A stretch of DNA of 64,000 nucleotides, from contig NZ_CP073581.1 in NCBI RefSeq assembly GCF_018200035.1, positions 182,501 through 246,500 of the forward strand. The letters run 5' to 3'. The notes beneath the pieces were generated by a model. It worked only from the letters and a program-made list of their open reading frames with translations, was not told the DNA's origin and did no database searches. A program made the position numbers and the translations under genes. The stretch comes from Sulfitobacter albidus (GTDB lineage Bacteria; Pseudomonadota; Alphaproteobacteria; Rhodobacterales; Rhodobacteraceae). Shown one piece after another: positions 20,204 to 29,244 of this stretch (positions within the stretch are counted from its first letter, which is position 1; each line of letters opens with the position of its first letter).

Positions 20204-21484
20204 CTACAGCCTCAGGTCGCCGCCTGATTTGCCGAGTATTCCCTTGATGTCATAGACCAACGCGCCCGGTTTGCCAAAGCCCCGGATCGCCTCCGGCCCA
20301 AGTTCGGTGAACGCGCTATGGCCGACGGCCACGATGATGGCGTCATAGGCGTCCTGTTCGAGTGTTTCGGTCGCGGTCAGCCCGTGCGTATCCCGCAGGG
20401 TTTCGACCCCGACCCATGGGTCGTGCACTACGGGGGTCACGCCGTATTCGGCCAGCTCCGCCACGATGTCGGCCACGCGGGTATTGCGCGTATCTGCACA
20501 GTTTTCCTTGAACGTGTAGCCCAGGATCAGCACCCGCGCGCCGCGCACGGGCGTGTCGCGCGCGAGCATCGTCTTGACCAGCTTTTGGGCGATATGCGCG
20601 CCCATATGATCGTTGATGCGGCGCCCGGCGAGGATTACCTCGGGGTGATAGCCCAGCTGCGCCGCGCGATACGTCAGATAATAGGGATCAACCCCGATGC
20701 AGTGCCCGCCAACGAGGCCCGGCTTGAACGGCAGAAAGTTCCATTTGGTCCCCGCCGCCTCCAGCACGTCCAGCGTATCGAGGCCCAGCCGGTCAAAGAT
20801 AAGTGCGAATTCATTGACCAGCGCGATGTTGAGGTCGCGCTGCGTGTTCTCGATCACCTTGGCCGCCTCGGCCGTGGCGATGGAGGGCGCGCTGTGCAGC
20901 CCGGCCTTGACCACCGGCGCATAGATCGCCTTGACCCTTGCAAGCGTTTCGTCGTCCTGCGCGGCAATGATCTTGATCACGTTTTCCAGCGAATGTTCGG
21001 CGTCGCCGGGGTTCACCCGCTCGGGGCTGTAGGCGAGCTTGATCTCGCGGCCCGGTATCAGGCCGCTGCCCGCTGCCAGCGCGGGGCCGCAGACGTCTTC
21101 GGTCACGCCGGGGTAGACGGTGCTTTCGAGGATCACCAGATTGCCGGGCGTGAGGTGCGGCGCAATCGACGCGCAAGCGCCCAGGATCGGACCCAGATCG
21201 GGCGCTTTGGCATCGGTGATCGGGGTCGGGACAGCGATGATGTAGACCTCTGCCGCCGCGAGGTCCGCGCTGTCGTGGCTGAACCGCGCGCGCGTGTCGA
21301 CGACACGGGCATCCGCAATTTCGCCACTGGGATCGTGCCCGGCGCGCAGCGCGTCGATTACGGGCGCGTGGATATCAAAGCCGGTGACATCGAAACCGGC
21401 GCGGGCCAACGCCAGCGTCAGCGGCAGGCCAACGTAGCCCTGGCCAAGCACGGCAATGGGGGGCAGGGGGGCGGCTGTGGTCAT
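20204..21484 (-). CDS. Nucleotide-sugar dehydrogenase (WecC/TviB/WbpA type)
   Basis: A 426-residue NAD-dependent enzyme that oxidises C6 of a UDP-sugar to a uronic acid. The Rossmann motif is IAVLGQGYVGLPLTLALA (about residues 10-27). The central domain includes ESTVYPGVTEDV, and the catalytic cysteine lies in GLVGGHCIGVDPYYLTY. C-terminal ILGYTFKENCADTRNT is the third-domain signature, with 'DTRNT' where many WecC/TviB enzymes have DxRNS/T. The start at 21484, preceded by AAGGGA, removes a poor upstream extension. As first gene of the operon it probably provides the acidic sugar donor for the transferases that follow. Confidence 0.92.
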   Translation of the reverse strand: MTTAAPLPPIAVLGQGYVGLPLTLALARAGFDVTGFDIHAPVIDALRAGHDPSGEIADARVVDTRARFSHDSADLAAAEVYIIAVPTPITDAKAPDLGPILGACASIAPHLTPGNLVILESTVYPGVTEDVCGPALAAGSGLIPGREIKLAYSPERVNPGDAEHSLENVIKIIAAQDDETLARVKAIYAPVVKAGLHSAPSIATAEAAKVIENTQRDLNIALVNEFALIFDRLGLDTLDVLEAAGTKWNFLPFKPGLVGGHCIGVDPYYLTYRAAQLGYHPEVILAGRRINDHMGAHIAQKLVKTMLARDTPVRGARVLILGYTFKENCADTRNTRVADIVAELAEYGVTPVVHDPWVGVETLRDTHGLTATETLEQDAYDAIIVAVGHSAFTELGPEAIRGFGKPGALVYDIKGILGKSGGDLRL

Positions 21485-21693
21485 CGTGTCATCCCTTCGG
21501 GCTATCGGCCGTGTTTCCGGGCGCGCGCGCCGACACCCGCGGGACGCTATGGCACAGCTTTTGCGCGCATGCAAAAGCTGCATGTGTCGGCTATGCCCTT
21601 GCAGATGATCACGGTCAGGATGATTGCAATGGCGCGCGTGCGCCCCTAGCGTCACAACCGTGTGATACGTGCCGCCGTCGGAGGGCCAAAGCA

Positions 21694-24192
21694 ATGAATT
21701 TCAGCCGGATGATCGTGGGGATTCTGTTCGCTCTTTTTGCGGCATTTGCCACCGCTACAGGCGGGCAGGCGCAGGGGCTCGGTTCGGTTCTGGGCGAGCC
21801 CGCGGAGGGACAAAGCGACAGCGATCTGGCCGCCGCGGTGCGTGCGGCGGCGGCGGCGGGGCTCAGTGTGGTCGTGATCGACAGCGACGGGCGCCTTGTC
21901 GAGACCGGTGCACCGACGGTGGAACCGGCGGCTGTCCCCGTGGCGGGCGGCTCGAACCTGATGAAGGTGCAAGAGCAGGCCGATGCCGTGCGCGACGCGC
22001 TGTTCGAGCGGTTGCGCAATCTGCCCGCCTCCATCCAAGAGGTGATCTTTATCCTGCGCGCGGCGTCGCCCGACGGCACCTTGATGCTCTACGCCGAGAT
22101 ATTGGGCTATTCGCTGTTGCTGTTCGGGGCGGGGGTCATCGTCGAGCGGCAGATCTTTGGTAAGCGGCTGATGCGTGGGCTTGTCGTCAGCCGGATCATG
22201 GAAAATCCACAGGGCTATACCGAAAAAATGCCGTTTCTGGCATTCCGGTTTGTCATGGGAGTGTTTGGGATCCTCGTGTCGATGGCGGTGGCCTATCTGC
22301 TGGGGGCGCTGATCTTTGATCCGATCACGGACAGCGCCGCACAGTTCACGATTACACTTATAAATCTCGCCTATTTCCTGTCGCGTGTCATTGCTGGTCT
22401 TTGGCGGATGATTTTCTCGCCGTTTCTCACCCAATACCGCATTCCCGCGCTCACCGACCGTGAGGCAAAGCGGCTGCACCGCTGGTTCTGGGTCGTGGGT
22501 AGCCTGGGGTTTTGCGCGACGCTGTTCACAGTCTGGATCCGTGAGCTGGGGCTCAATTACGATGTCTACGCTTTCATGTCGTCGTTGCTGTCGGCGATCA
22601 TCGTTCTGCTGAACATCGTGGGTATCCTTGTCAATCGCCGGGCGATCAACACCGCCCTGCGCGGCGGCAAGGAGCCCGCAGAATCCGGCTGGCCGTTGCG
22701 ATTTGTCACCCGTGCCTGGGCGCCTTTTGCGATTGTCTATCTGCTGTACGCCTGGGTCGACCTGACGGCTGGCCTTGTGCTGGAGCAGGGGGAGGAGATC
22801 CCGCTGGTCGCCGGCGCCTATATCATCCTTGTCTCGATCATCGTCGTCTACGGTTTGGTCAACTACGTGATCGAACGCGGGTTTGCCCGGGCGCGCCTGC
22901 TGCGCGCCATCCGCGCCCGCCAGGCCGAAATCGAAGCCGCCGAGGAGGCAGAGCGTCATGCCGAAGCCCTGCGCCTGCAAGGGGCGGAGCAGGACGAACC
23001 AGAGCCCGAGGAAGACAGCGCGCTGGAGGCCGACAGCCCCGCCGGTCCGTTGGCTGCGCGCATCGAGCCCGCGCGCGACGCGGATCAAACGCTTGATCTT
23101 GGGGATGACGCGCTGCTCGAAACCCACGCGCATGAGCTCAACAGTTTCGAGGCGCTTGCGCGTCGGGTCGCGGGGATCCTGGCCTTTGTCGCGGGGGCCT
23201 ACGCGTTTTTCTACATCTGGGATACCGAAGGGGCGCGCATGGTCGAAAGCACGACCGGCCGGTTCCTCGACATCCTTGTGATCATCTTTCTCGGGTACAT
23301 CGTTTATCACGTATTTCGCATCTGGATCGACAACAAGATCGCCGAAGAAGTCGGGGATGAGGAGGAAGGTGAACTGGGCGATGAGGGTGGCGGCAGCTCC
23401 GCCACACGGCTTGCCACGCTGCTGCCCCTGTTCCGCAATGTCGTGCTGATCGTTGTCGTCGTCTCGATCGGTCTGATCGCGCTGATGGAGATGGGCATCA
23501 ACGTGGGCCCCCTGTTCGCCGGCGCCGGCATCGTCGGCATCGCCATCGGTTTTGGCAGTCAGGCGCTCGTGCAGGACATATTCGCGGGCGCGTTTTTTCT
23601 GTTCGACGATGCCTTCCGCAAGGGGGAGTATCTCGATGTGGGCGGTGTAAAGGGCACGGTCGAAAAGATCTCGGTCCGCTCGATGCAGCTACGCCACCAT
23701 CTGGGCGCACTGCACACGATCCCCTTTGGTCAGCTTCAGGTGATGACCAATTACAGCCGCGACTGGGTGATGATGAAGCTGCCGCTGCGCGTAACCTATG
23801 ACACCGACGTGGAAAAGGTGCGCAAGCTGATCAAGAAACTCGGCCAGCGCCTGCTTGACGATCCGGTGATCGGGGACGATTTCATTCAGCCGCTGAAATC
23901 ACAGGGTGTGATCGAAATGCAGGATAGCGCGATGATCATCCGGGTGAAGTTCATGACCAAGCCTGGGGACCAGTGGATTGCACGCAAACGCGTCTACGAA
24001 GAGATCCGCACGCTTTTCGAGGAAAACGACATCAAATTTGCCCACCGCGAGGTCACCGTACGGCTCGCCGACGGCAAGGTATCCGATCTGACGCCCGAAC
24101 AACGTCGCGAGGTGGCCGCCGCCGCCCATGCCTCTCTCCAGGAGGATGATATGGCGCCGGGGTGGGGCGATGACAGCGCGGATGATCGCTGA
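21694..24192 (+). CDS. Large MscS-family mechanosensitive channel
   Basis: An 832-residue inner-membrane protein. It starts with a signal peptide (residues 1-27, ending GGQAQ), then a periplasmic stretch with a coiled segment (VQEQADAVRDALFERLR). Several membrane helices follow, then a charged, Glu-rich cytoplasmic linker (about residues 405-480), then further helices. The pore and beta domain are clear: GAGIVGIAIGFGSQALVQDIFAGAFFLFDD is the TM3 pore helix, and RKGEYLDVGGVKGTVEKISVRSM the beta domain. The size and extra helices place it with MscK/YbiO/DUF3772-type relatives rather than the 286-residue MscS. It would release solutes on hypo-osmotic shock. The start was chosen from the signal peptide and GGAGGG upstream. 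Confidence 0.9.
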   Translation: MNFSRMIVGILFALFAAFATATGGQAQGLGSVLGEPAEGQSDSDLAAAVRAAAAAGLSVVVIDSDGRLVETGAPTVEPAAVPVAGGSNLMKVQEQADAVRDALFERLRNLPASIQEVIFILRAASPDGTLMLYAEILGYSLLLFGAGVIVERQIFGKRLMRGLVVSRIMENPQGYTEKMPFLAFRFVMGVFGILVSMAVAYLLGALIFDPITDSAAQFTITLINLAYFLSRVIAGLWRMIFSPFLTQYRIPALTDREAKRLHRWFWVVGSLGFCATLFTVWIRELGLNYDVYAFMSSLLSAIIVLLNIVGILVNRRAINTALRGGKEPAESGWPLRFVTRAWAPFAIVYLLYAWVDLTAGLVLEQGEEIPLVAGAYIILVSIIVVYGLVNYVIERGFARARLLRAIRARQAEIEAAEEAERHAEALRLQGAEQDEPEPEEDSALEADSPAGPLAARIEPARDADQTLDLGDDALLETHAHELNSFEALARRVAGILAFVAGAYAFFYIWDTEGARMVESTTGRFLDILVIIFLGYIVYHVFRIWIDNKIAEEVGDEEEGELGDEGGGSSATRLATLLPLFRNVVLIVVVVSIGLIALMEMGINVGPLFAGAGIVGIAIGFGSQALVQDIFAGAFFLFDDAFRKGEYLDVGGVKGTVEKISVRSMQLRHHLGALHTIPFGQLQVMTNYSRDWVMMKLPLRVTYDTDVEKVRKLIKKLGQRLLDDPVIGDDFIQPLKSQGVIEMQDSAMIIRVKFMTKPGDQWIARKRVYEEIRTLFEENDIKFAHREVTVRLADGKVSDLTPEQRREVAAAAHASLQEDDMAPGWGDDSADDR

Positions 24193-24266
24193 CCGCGCGG
24201 CGTTGTGATTGAAACCCACCGGCTGGCAGCTACCTCTTGGGGGTGAAACCCATGGAGGAGAGAGAG

Positions 24267-25061
24267 ATGTCGGATTTACGCATACCAAACCGCCGAGGAT
24301 TTATTCTGGGGGGAACTGCCGCAGCAGGTGCCGTTACGATCCTCCCCTATGCGGCACTGGCCGATGGCCATGCGCTGGACAGCTTTGATACGCCTGCGGG
24401 TGCGCTGTCGATTGCGCCGGTCAGCCACGCGTCGTTCGTGGCGCAGACGCCCGCAGGGGTGATCTATGTCGATCCGGTGGGCGGGTCGGATAAATACGGC
24501 GGCTTTCCCCCACCGGATATGGTGCTGATCACCCACGAGCACGGCGATCACTACGATCAGCCCACGCTCGACGGGATCGTGGTCGAGCAGACGCAGATCG
24601 TCGCGAACCCGGCGGTCTTTGCGATGCTGCCTGAGGCGATGCAGGCGAAGGCGACAGAGATGGCCAATGGCGATTCCGGCGGGTTTGGCGATGTCTCGAT
24701 CGAGGCGATCCCGGCGTACAACACGACTGAGGAGCGCCTGAACTTTCACCCTGAGGGCCGCGACAACGGTTATGTGCTGAGCTTTGAGGGCTTCCGCATG
24801 TATATCTCCGGTGATACCGAGGACACGCCGGAGATGCGGGCGTTGCAGAATATCGATCTGGCGTTTGTCTGCATGAACCTGCCGTTCACCATGGACGCGC
24901 GCGCGGCGGCTTCTGCCGTGGCGGAGTTCAAACCGACCTATGTCTACCCCTACCACTTCCGCGGGCGCGACGGCGGCACGCAGGATCCCGAAAGCTTTGC
25001 CCGGATGGTGGGCACGGATACCGAGGTCAAGATCGCCGAATGGTACGACGGGGATCACTGA
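24267..25061 (+). CDS. Tat-exported metallo-beta-lactamase-fold hydrolase
   Basis: A 264-residue protein. The start at 24267 is preceded by GGAGGAGAG and gives a twin-arginine signal peptide (NRRGFILGGTAAAGAVTILPYAALA). The metal site THEHGDHYD has His90, His92, Asp94 and His95, and a later SGDTEDT adds the bridging Asp. The layout (short fold, SHASFVAQTPAGVIYVDPVG) resembles the UlaG/UPF0173 L-ascorbate-6-phosphate-lactonase-like branch. Export in folded, metal-loaded form to the periplasm is expected. The substrate is unknown. It is followed by two strong hairpins. Confidence 0.87.
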   Translation: MSDLRIPNRRGFILGGTAAAGAVTILPYAALADGHALDSFDTPAGALSIAPVSHASFVAQTPAGVIYVDPVGGSDKYGGFPPPDMVLITHEHGDHYDQPTLDGIVVEQTQIVANPAVFAMLPEAMQAKATEMANGDSGGFGDVSIEAIPAYNTTEERLNFHPEGRDNGYVLSFEGFRMYISGDTEDTPEMRALQNIDLAFVCMNLPFTMDARAAASAVAEFKPTYVYPYHFRGRDGGTQDPESFARMVGTDTEVKIAEWYDGDH

Positions 25062-25104
25062 CGTCCGTGCGCTGCACGGACGTGCGAGAGTCGCTGCCTC
25101 TCGC
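25061..25104. terminator. Tandem hairpins between convergent genes, bidirectional terminator candidate
   Basis: First hairpin: ACGTCCGTGC (25061-25070) pairs perfectly with GCACGGACGT (25074-25083). Second: GCGAGAG (25084-25090) with CTCTCGC (25098-25104). They sit between the convergent metallohydrolase gene and ABC permease gene and could stop transcription from both sides. T-runs are weak, so the role is inferred from position and stem strength. Confidence 0.6.
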
Positions 25105-25142
25105 GCTCTCCGGCGTATTTTCGGCACAATGAAGCGGGGCGG

Positions 25143-26297
25143 TCAGCTTCGGTAGGGATCCAGCGAGGCGCGCAGCCCGTCGCCCAGGAAGTTGAACGCC
25201 AGCACCACAACGATGATCGGCAGCATCGGGATCGCCGTCCAGGGATAGATCTCGATACTGGCGAGGTTCTGCGCGTCGTTCAGCATGACCCCCCAACTGA
25301 CCGCAGGCGCGCGCAGGCCAAGGCCGAGAAAGCTGAGCGCCGTCTCACCGAGGATCATGGCGGGGATCGACAGCGTGGCGCTCGCGATCAGATGGCTCAT
25401 GAAGTTCGGCAGCAGGTGGCGACGGATCACGCGGCCGGGCTTGGCGCCCATCATCTCGGCGGCGCGCACGTATTCCTCTTCGCGCAGGCTGAGGAATTTG
25501 GCCCGCACGGCGCGCGCGAGGCCCGGCCAGTCGAGGATGCCGAGGATGATCGAGATGATGAAGAACACCGCCACCGGCCCCCAGTTCGACGGCACGGCCG
25601 CCGACAGCGCCAACCACAGGGGCAATTCGGGCAGCGAGCGCAGGATCTCGATCGCGCGGTTGATCGTCCAATCCGTGCGCCCGCCGAAATAGCCCGCGAC
25701 CGCGCCAAAGAAGATCCCCAGCACAAAGCTGACCGTGATCCCGATCAGCCCCACGGTCATCGACAGCTGCGCGCCGTAGAGGATCCGGCTGAAGACATCG
25801 CGGCCCAATCGGTCGGATCCCCAGAGGAACACTGTCGCGCCCTGCGGTGCGCAGAAAAGATGCGTGTCAGACGGGATCAGGCCAAAGAGGCGATAGGTCT
25901 CTCCCTCGCAAAAGAACTCCAGCGGCATCGGCGTGCTGGGGTCTTCGGTATAGCGCCAGCGGTAGTTTTCCAGATCGGCCACCGCCGTGGTGGCATAGAC
26001 GTAGGGGCCGATGAATTTACCCTCGTGCCAAAGGTTGATCTCCTGCGGAGGGTGATACAGGTGATCCGCGCTGCGCTCGTTTGGGGTATAGGGGGAGATA
26101 AAGCCCGCAATCGGCAGGATCAGATAGCAGATCAGCAGGAACAGCCCCGAGATCAGCCCCAGCTTGTGACGCCGGAACTTGCGCCAGATCAGGATATAGC
26201 TGGGCGCGTCGAATTCCGCCCGCTCGGGCGCGGAGAGGTTTTCGTCCTCGCCCCAAGGGGCGGTATCGACGAAGCGGTTGTCGGGCTGCACGCTCAT
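25143..26297 (-). CDS. ABC transporter permease, YejE/OppC type
   Basis: A 384-residue inner-membrane permease. The N-terminal IWRKFRRHKLGLISGLFLLICYLILPIAGF contains the OppC_N helix. About 100 periplasmic residues follow before the conserved GSDRLGRDVFSRILYGAQLSMTVGL. The cytoplasmic EAA loop REEEYVRAAEMMGAKPGRVIRRHLLP contacts the ATPase. The long insert between the first helix and the permease core, with a cysteine pair (FFCEGE, LFCAPQ), is larger than in ordinary OppC. It is the last gene of a four-gene operon and overlaps the YejB-type gene by four bases. Confidence 0.9.
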   Translation of the reverse strand: MSVQPDNRFVDTAPWGEDENLSAPERAEFDAPSYILIWRKFRRHKLGLISGLFLLICYLILPIAGFISPYTPNERSADHLYHPPQEINLWHEGKFIGPYVYATTAVADLENYRWRYTEDPSTPMPLEFFCEGETYRLFGLIPSDTHLFCAPQGATVFLWGSDRLGRDVFSRILYGAQLSMTVGLIGITVSFVLGIFFGAVAGYFGGRTDWTINRAIEILRSLPELPLWLALSAAVPSNWGPVAVFFIISIILGILDWPGLARAVRAKFLSLREEEYVRAAEMMGAKPGRVIRRHLLPNFMSHLIASATLSIPAMILGETALSFLGLGLRAPAVSWGVMLNDAQNLASIEIYPWTAIPMLPIIVVVLAFNFLGDGLRASLDPYRS

Positions 26298-27322
26298 GCC
26301 TTCTTGCCCCCCATGCGGATGCGGGGATCGAGCAGGACCAGCAGCATGTCAGAGATCATCGTGCCGATCAGCGTCAGCAGGGCCACGAACATCAGCACGA
26401 AGGCGGCCAGAAACTGGTCCTGCGATTTCAGCGCGGTCAGCAGGTAGGGCCCGATGGTCTGCAAGCCCAGCACCACCGACACCAGAACCGAGCCGGACAC
26501 CATCGCGGGCAGCAGATTGCCGATATCGGCAACAAAGGGATTGAACGCCATACGCAGCGGATATTTGCGCAGCATTTTCGACGGCTTCATGCCCTTGGCG
26601 ATGGCTGTCTCTACGTAGGGTTTGCTCAGCTCGTCGAGCATGTTGGCGCGCAGCCGCTGCATCATTGCCGCAGCCCCGGAGGTGCCGATCACAAACGTGG
26701 GCACGATCATGTGGATGAGGATAGATTTGACCTTGTCCCAGCTCATTGGCTGGCCCTCGAATTCGGGCGCCATCAGCCCGCCGATCGGCAGGTCGAAATA
26801 CTTTTGCCCGTAGTAGAACAGCATCAGCGCCAGCAGGAAATTTGGCGTGGCCAGCCCCAGATAGCCAATGAAGCCGGAGGTGTAATCGACCCAGGTTTCC
26901 GATTTGGCCGCCGCGAGCACCCCAAGTGGCAAGGCCACCATGTAGACAAAAAGGACCGCAGCCAGGTTGATCAACACCGTCAGCCACAGTGCGTCGCCCA
27001 CGATCTCGCCCACGGGGCGGTCGAATTCGAACGACCAGCCGAAATTGCCCTGAATGAGGCCCGAAAATCCCTGTGGACCGGGAGCGAAGCCCACCCAGAT
27101 CAGATATTGCTCCCAGATGGGACGGTCGAGCGCGTATTCACGTCGCAGGAATTCCGCCTTGGCCACGCCTTCGGCCTGTCCGGTCGCGCGCAATTCGGCG
27201 ATCTGATTGCTCAGGTAATCGCCGGGTGGCAGGTTGATGATGACGAACACGAGGATCGACACGATCCACAACGTCAGCAGCATCGTCGCAAGGCGCGAGA
27301 TGGCGTAGCGCAGGAACATCAT
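26294..27322 (-). CDS. ABC transporter permease, YejB/OppB type
   Basis: A 342-residue permease with the OppB start FLRYAISRLATMLLTLWIVSILVFVIINLPPGDYL, a periplasmic segment, and the EAA loop KPYVETAIAKGMKPSKMLRKYPLRMAFNP. The start ATGATG overlaps the stop of the substrate-binding-protein gene; the open frame extends upstream but that sequence overlaps the binding protein and is not real. It pairs with the YejE-type protein to form the membrane channel. Confidence 0.9.
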   Translation of the reverse strand: MMFLRYAISRLATMLLTLWIVSILVFVIINLPPGDYLSNQIAELRATGQAEGVAKAEFLRREYALDRPIWEQYLIWVGFAPGPQGFSGLIQGNFGWSFEFDRPVGEIVGDALWLTVLINLAAVLFVYMVALPLGVLAAAKSETWVDYTSGFIGYLGLATPNFLLALMLFYYGQKYFDLPIGGLMAPEFEGQPMSWDKVKSILIHMIVPTFVIGTSGAAAMMQRLRANMLDELSKPYVETAIAKGMKPSKMLRKYPLRMAFNPFVADIGNLLPAMVSGSVLVSVVLGLQTIGPYLLTALKSQDQFLAAFVLMFVALLTLIGTMISDMLLVLLDPRIRMGGKKA

Positions 27323-29244
27323 TCGGCGGCGGCCTGTTGCAGCGGATCTTCGAAGTAGAACTCGTCGGGGCGGTGCACACCGAAATGCGCGCCGGGATCG
27401 TAGGCCCAGATCGCTTCCTCGGGGACATTGCGCAGACGGCGCGAGACGACGACGGGTTGCGGCGCGCCGTTCAGCACGCCGATGGCGTATTGCTGATCGG
27501 CGTGGATATCGAGGATCTCTTCCCAGATGTTGGCGCGTTTGCTGGTATCGTCGGTGTGCGACCATTCCCAATTGAGCTTGAGCAGGCGCTGGGCGTGCGG
27601 ATCATCGGGCTCTTCGCCCAGATCACCCATCGTCTGGTAATACTGTCCCCACTTGGGCCAGGCGAAAAACTCCTGCTGGGTGGGGGCCGCGAATTGCGGA
27701 TCCGTTTCGGGGCGGGGCAGCCCGTTGTCCCAGCCGTACCAGACCGCAGCCATCGACAGGCCCGCGTACACGCGGTTGCGCAGGATGTCGCGATCCAGCG
27801 GGCGCATCACCAGCCGGATGCCCAGATCGCGCCATGTGTCGGTGATGATCGCCAGCGCGTTCTCTTCTTCCTGACGCTCGCCCGCGGTCTCGACCACAAA
27901 TTCCATGGGACGTCCGTCGGGCAGCAGGCGCAGGCCTGCCGAGTTTCGCTCCGTCAGGCCCATGTCGTCCAGCAGGGCGTTGGCGCGGTCGAGGTTCAGA
28001 TCGCTCCAGGCGTGCAGATCCTTGGGATCATGCAGCGGGCTTTGTGGCAGTGCGCTCATCCCGCCTTCGTTGGCGAGGCCGAAATACAGCGCGCGGTTGA
28101 TCATGCGCCGGTCGATGCCAAGGCTCAGCGCGCGGCGGAAACGCACGTCGCGCATCACCTCGCGCCAGACCGGATCGGCAAAGTTGAGATTGGGGTAGAT
28201 CGCGATCTGGCTGGCCGTACCATTGCCCCAAAGCAGCGTGCGGTAATTGCCGCCCTCGCTCTCGCCCTTCTTCAGGATCGCCACGTTGCGGAAATCAAGG
28301 CCGCGCGCCTGAAGCTCAACCTCGCCCGCGTTGGATTTCGCCGCGATCAGGCCGCTGCCCACCACCGTCATCACGACGACATCGACATAGGGCAGATGCG
28401 TGCCCGCCGTATCCATGCGGTGATAATAGGGGTTGCGTACGAATACATTGCGCGAGGTATTGCCGCCCGTGGCGTTCAGCCAGGGTTGCAGTGTGGGCAA
28501 GTCCGGGTTGTCGAACTTGTACATGTTGTCGACCTTGTTGTGCAGCGCGGCCCAGCTTTTCACGCGCGCCTCAAGGATCAGGGGCGCCAGCGCGTCGGGG
28601 TCCGTGAAATCGAGGTGGAATTGTTTGAGGTAATGTGCGGGTCGGTAGATGAACGGCGGGCGCGCCTGGGCCAGCAGCGGCAGGAAGCCGGGATTGGCGC
28701 TTTCCCATTCGAACACGACCGTGTGCGCATCGGGAAAGCTCACCGTGCCCAGTTTGCCGTCAACGATCATCCACTCCGGCGGGCCCGAGGGCGTCAGCTC
28801 GGCGTTGCCGACCACGTTTTTCCACCAATATTCAAAATCCGCCGAGGTGAACGGCGCCCCGTCAGACCAGCGATGTCCGCGACGCAGGTGCAGGGTGAAT
28901 TTGCGCTCGTCCTCGACGGTGACATCGCGCAGGATATCGGGGCGCAGGGCGTAATCTTCTCCATAGCCGACAAGGCGGGCGTAGCCGTAGACGACCATCT
29001 GGCGAATGTCCTTGGTGCGCGAGACCAGCGTGCGGATCGTGCCGCCCTGAACGCCCAGTGTACGGCCCTTCGCCTCAAGATCGACGATCAGGGGGTCATC
29101 GGGGATCCGCTCGGCGGCGGGGGGCAGATCGCCGTTGTTGACCTCCTCGGCCCAGAAGGACGATTCCTGCACCGCTGGCTGGGCGGTGAGCGTGGCCGCG
29201 CCCAGCAGCAGCGCGGCGAGCGCGAGTGTGAAACGTTCAAGCAT
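27319..29244 (-). CDS. ABC transporter extracellular solute-binding protein, family 5
   Basis: A 641-residue periplasmic binding protein. The start at 29244 gives a clean signal peptide ([24 protein letters not shown]). Family-5 features are the LRRGHRWSDGAPFTSADFEYWW motif and ARVKSWAALH. The length is close to YejA-type proteins. Substrates of the family are oligopeptides, peptide antibiotics, opines or related compounds, and none can be chosen here. The ATG overlaps the end of the ATPase gene by eight bases, which is unusually deep but still consistent with coupling. Confidence 0.88.
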   Translation of the reverse strand: MLERFTLALAALLLGAATLTAQPAVQESSFWAEEVNNGDLPPAAERIPDDPLIVDLEAKGRTLGVQGGTIRTLVSRTKDIRQMVVYGYARLVGYGEDYALRPDILRDVTVEDERKFTLHLRRGHRWSDGAPFTSADFEYWWKNVVGNAELTPSGPPEWMIVDGKLGTVSFPDAHTVVFEWESANPGFLPLLAQARPPFIYRPAHYLKQFHLDFTDPDALAPLILEARVKSWAALHNKVDNMYKFDNPDLPTLQPWLNATGGNTSRNVFVRNPYYHRMDTAGTHLPYVDVVVMTVVGSGLIAAKSNAGEVELQARGLDFRNVAILKKGESEGGNYRTLLWGNGTASQIAIYPNLNFADPVWREVMRDVRFRRALSLGIDRRMINRALYFGLANEGGMSALPQSPLHDPKDLHAWSDLNLDRANALLDDMGLTERNSAGLRLLPDGRPMEFVVETAGERQEEENALAIITDTWRDLGIRLVMRPLDRDILRNRVYAGLSMAAVWYGWDNGLPRPETDPQFAAPTQQEFFAWPKWGQYYQTMGDLGEEPDDPHAQRLLKLNWEWSHTDDTSKRANIWEEILDIHADQQYAIGVLNGAPQPVVVSRRLRNVPEEAIWAYDPGAHFGVHRPDEFYFEDPLQQAAAE

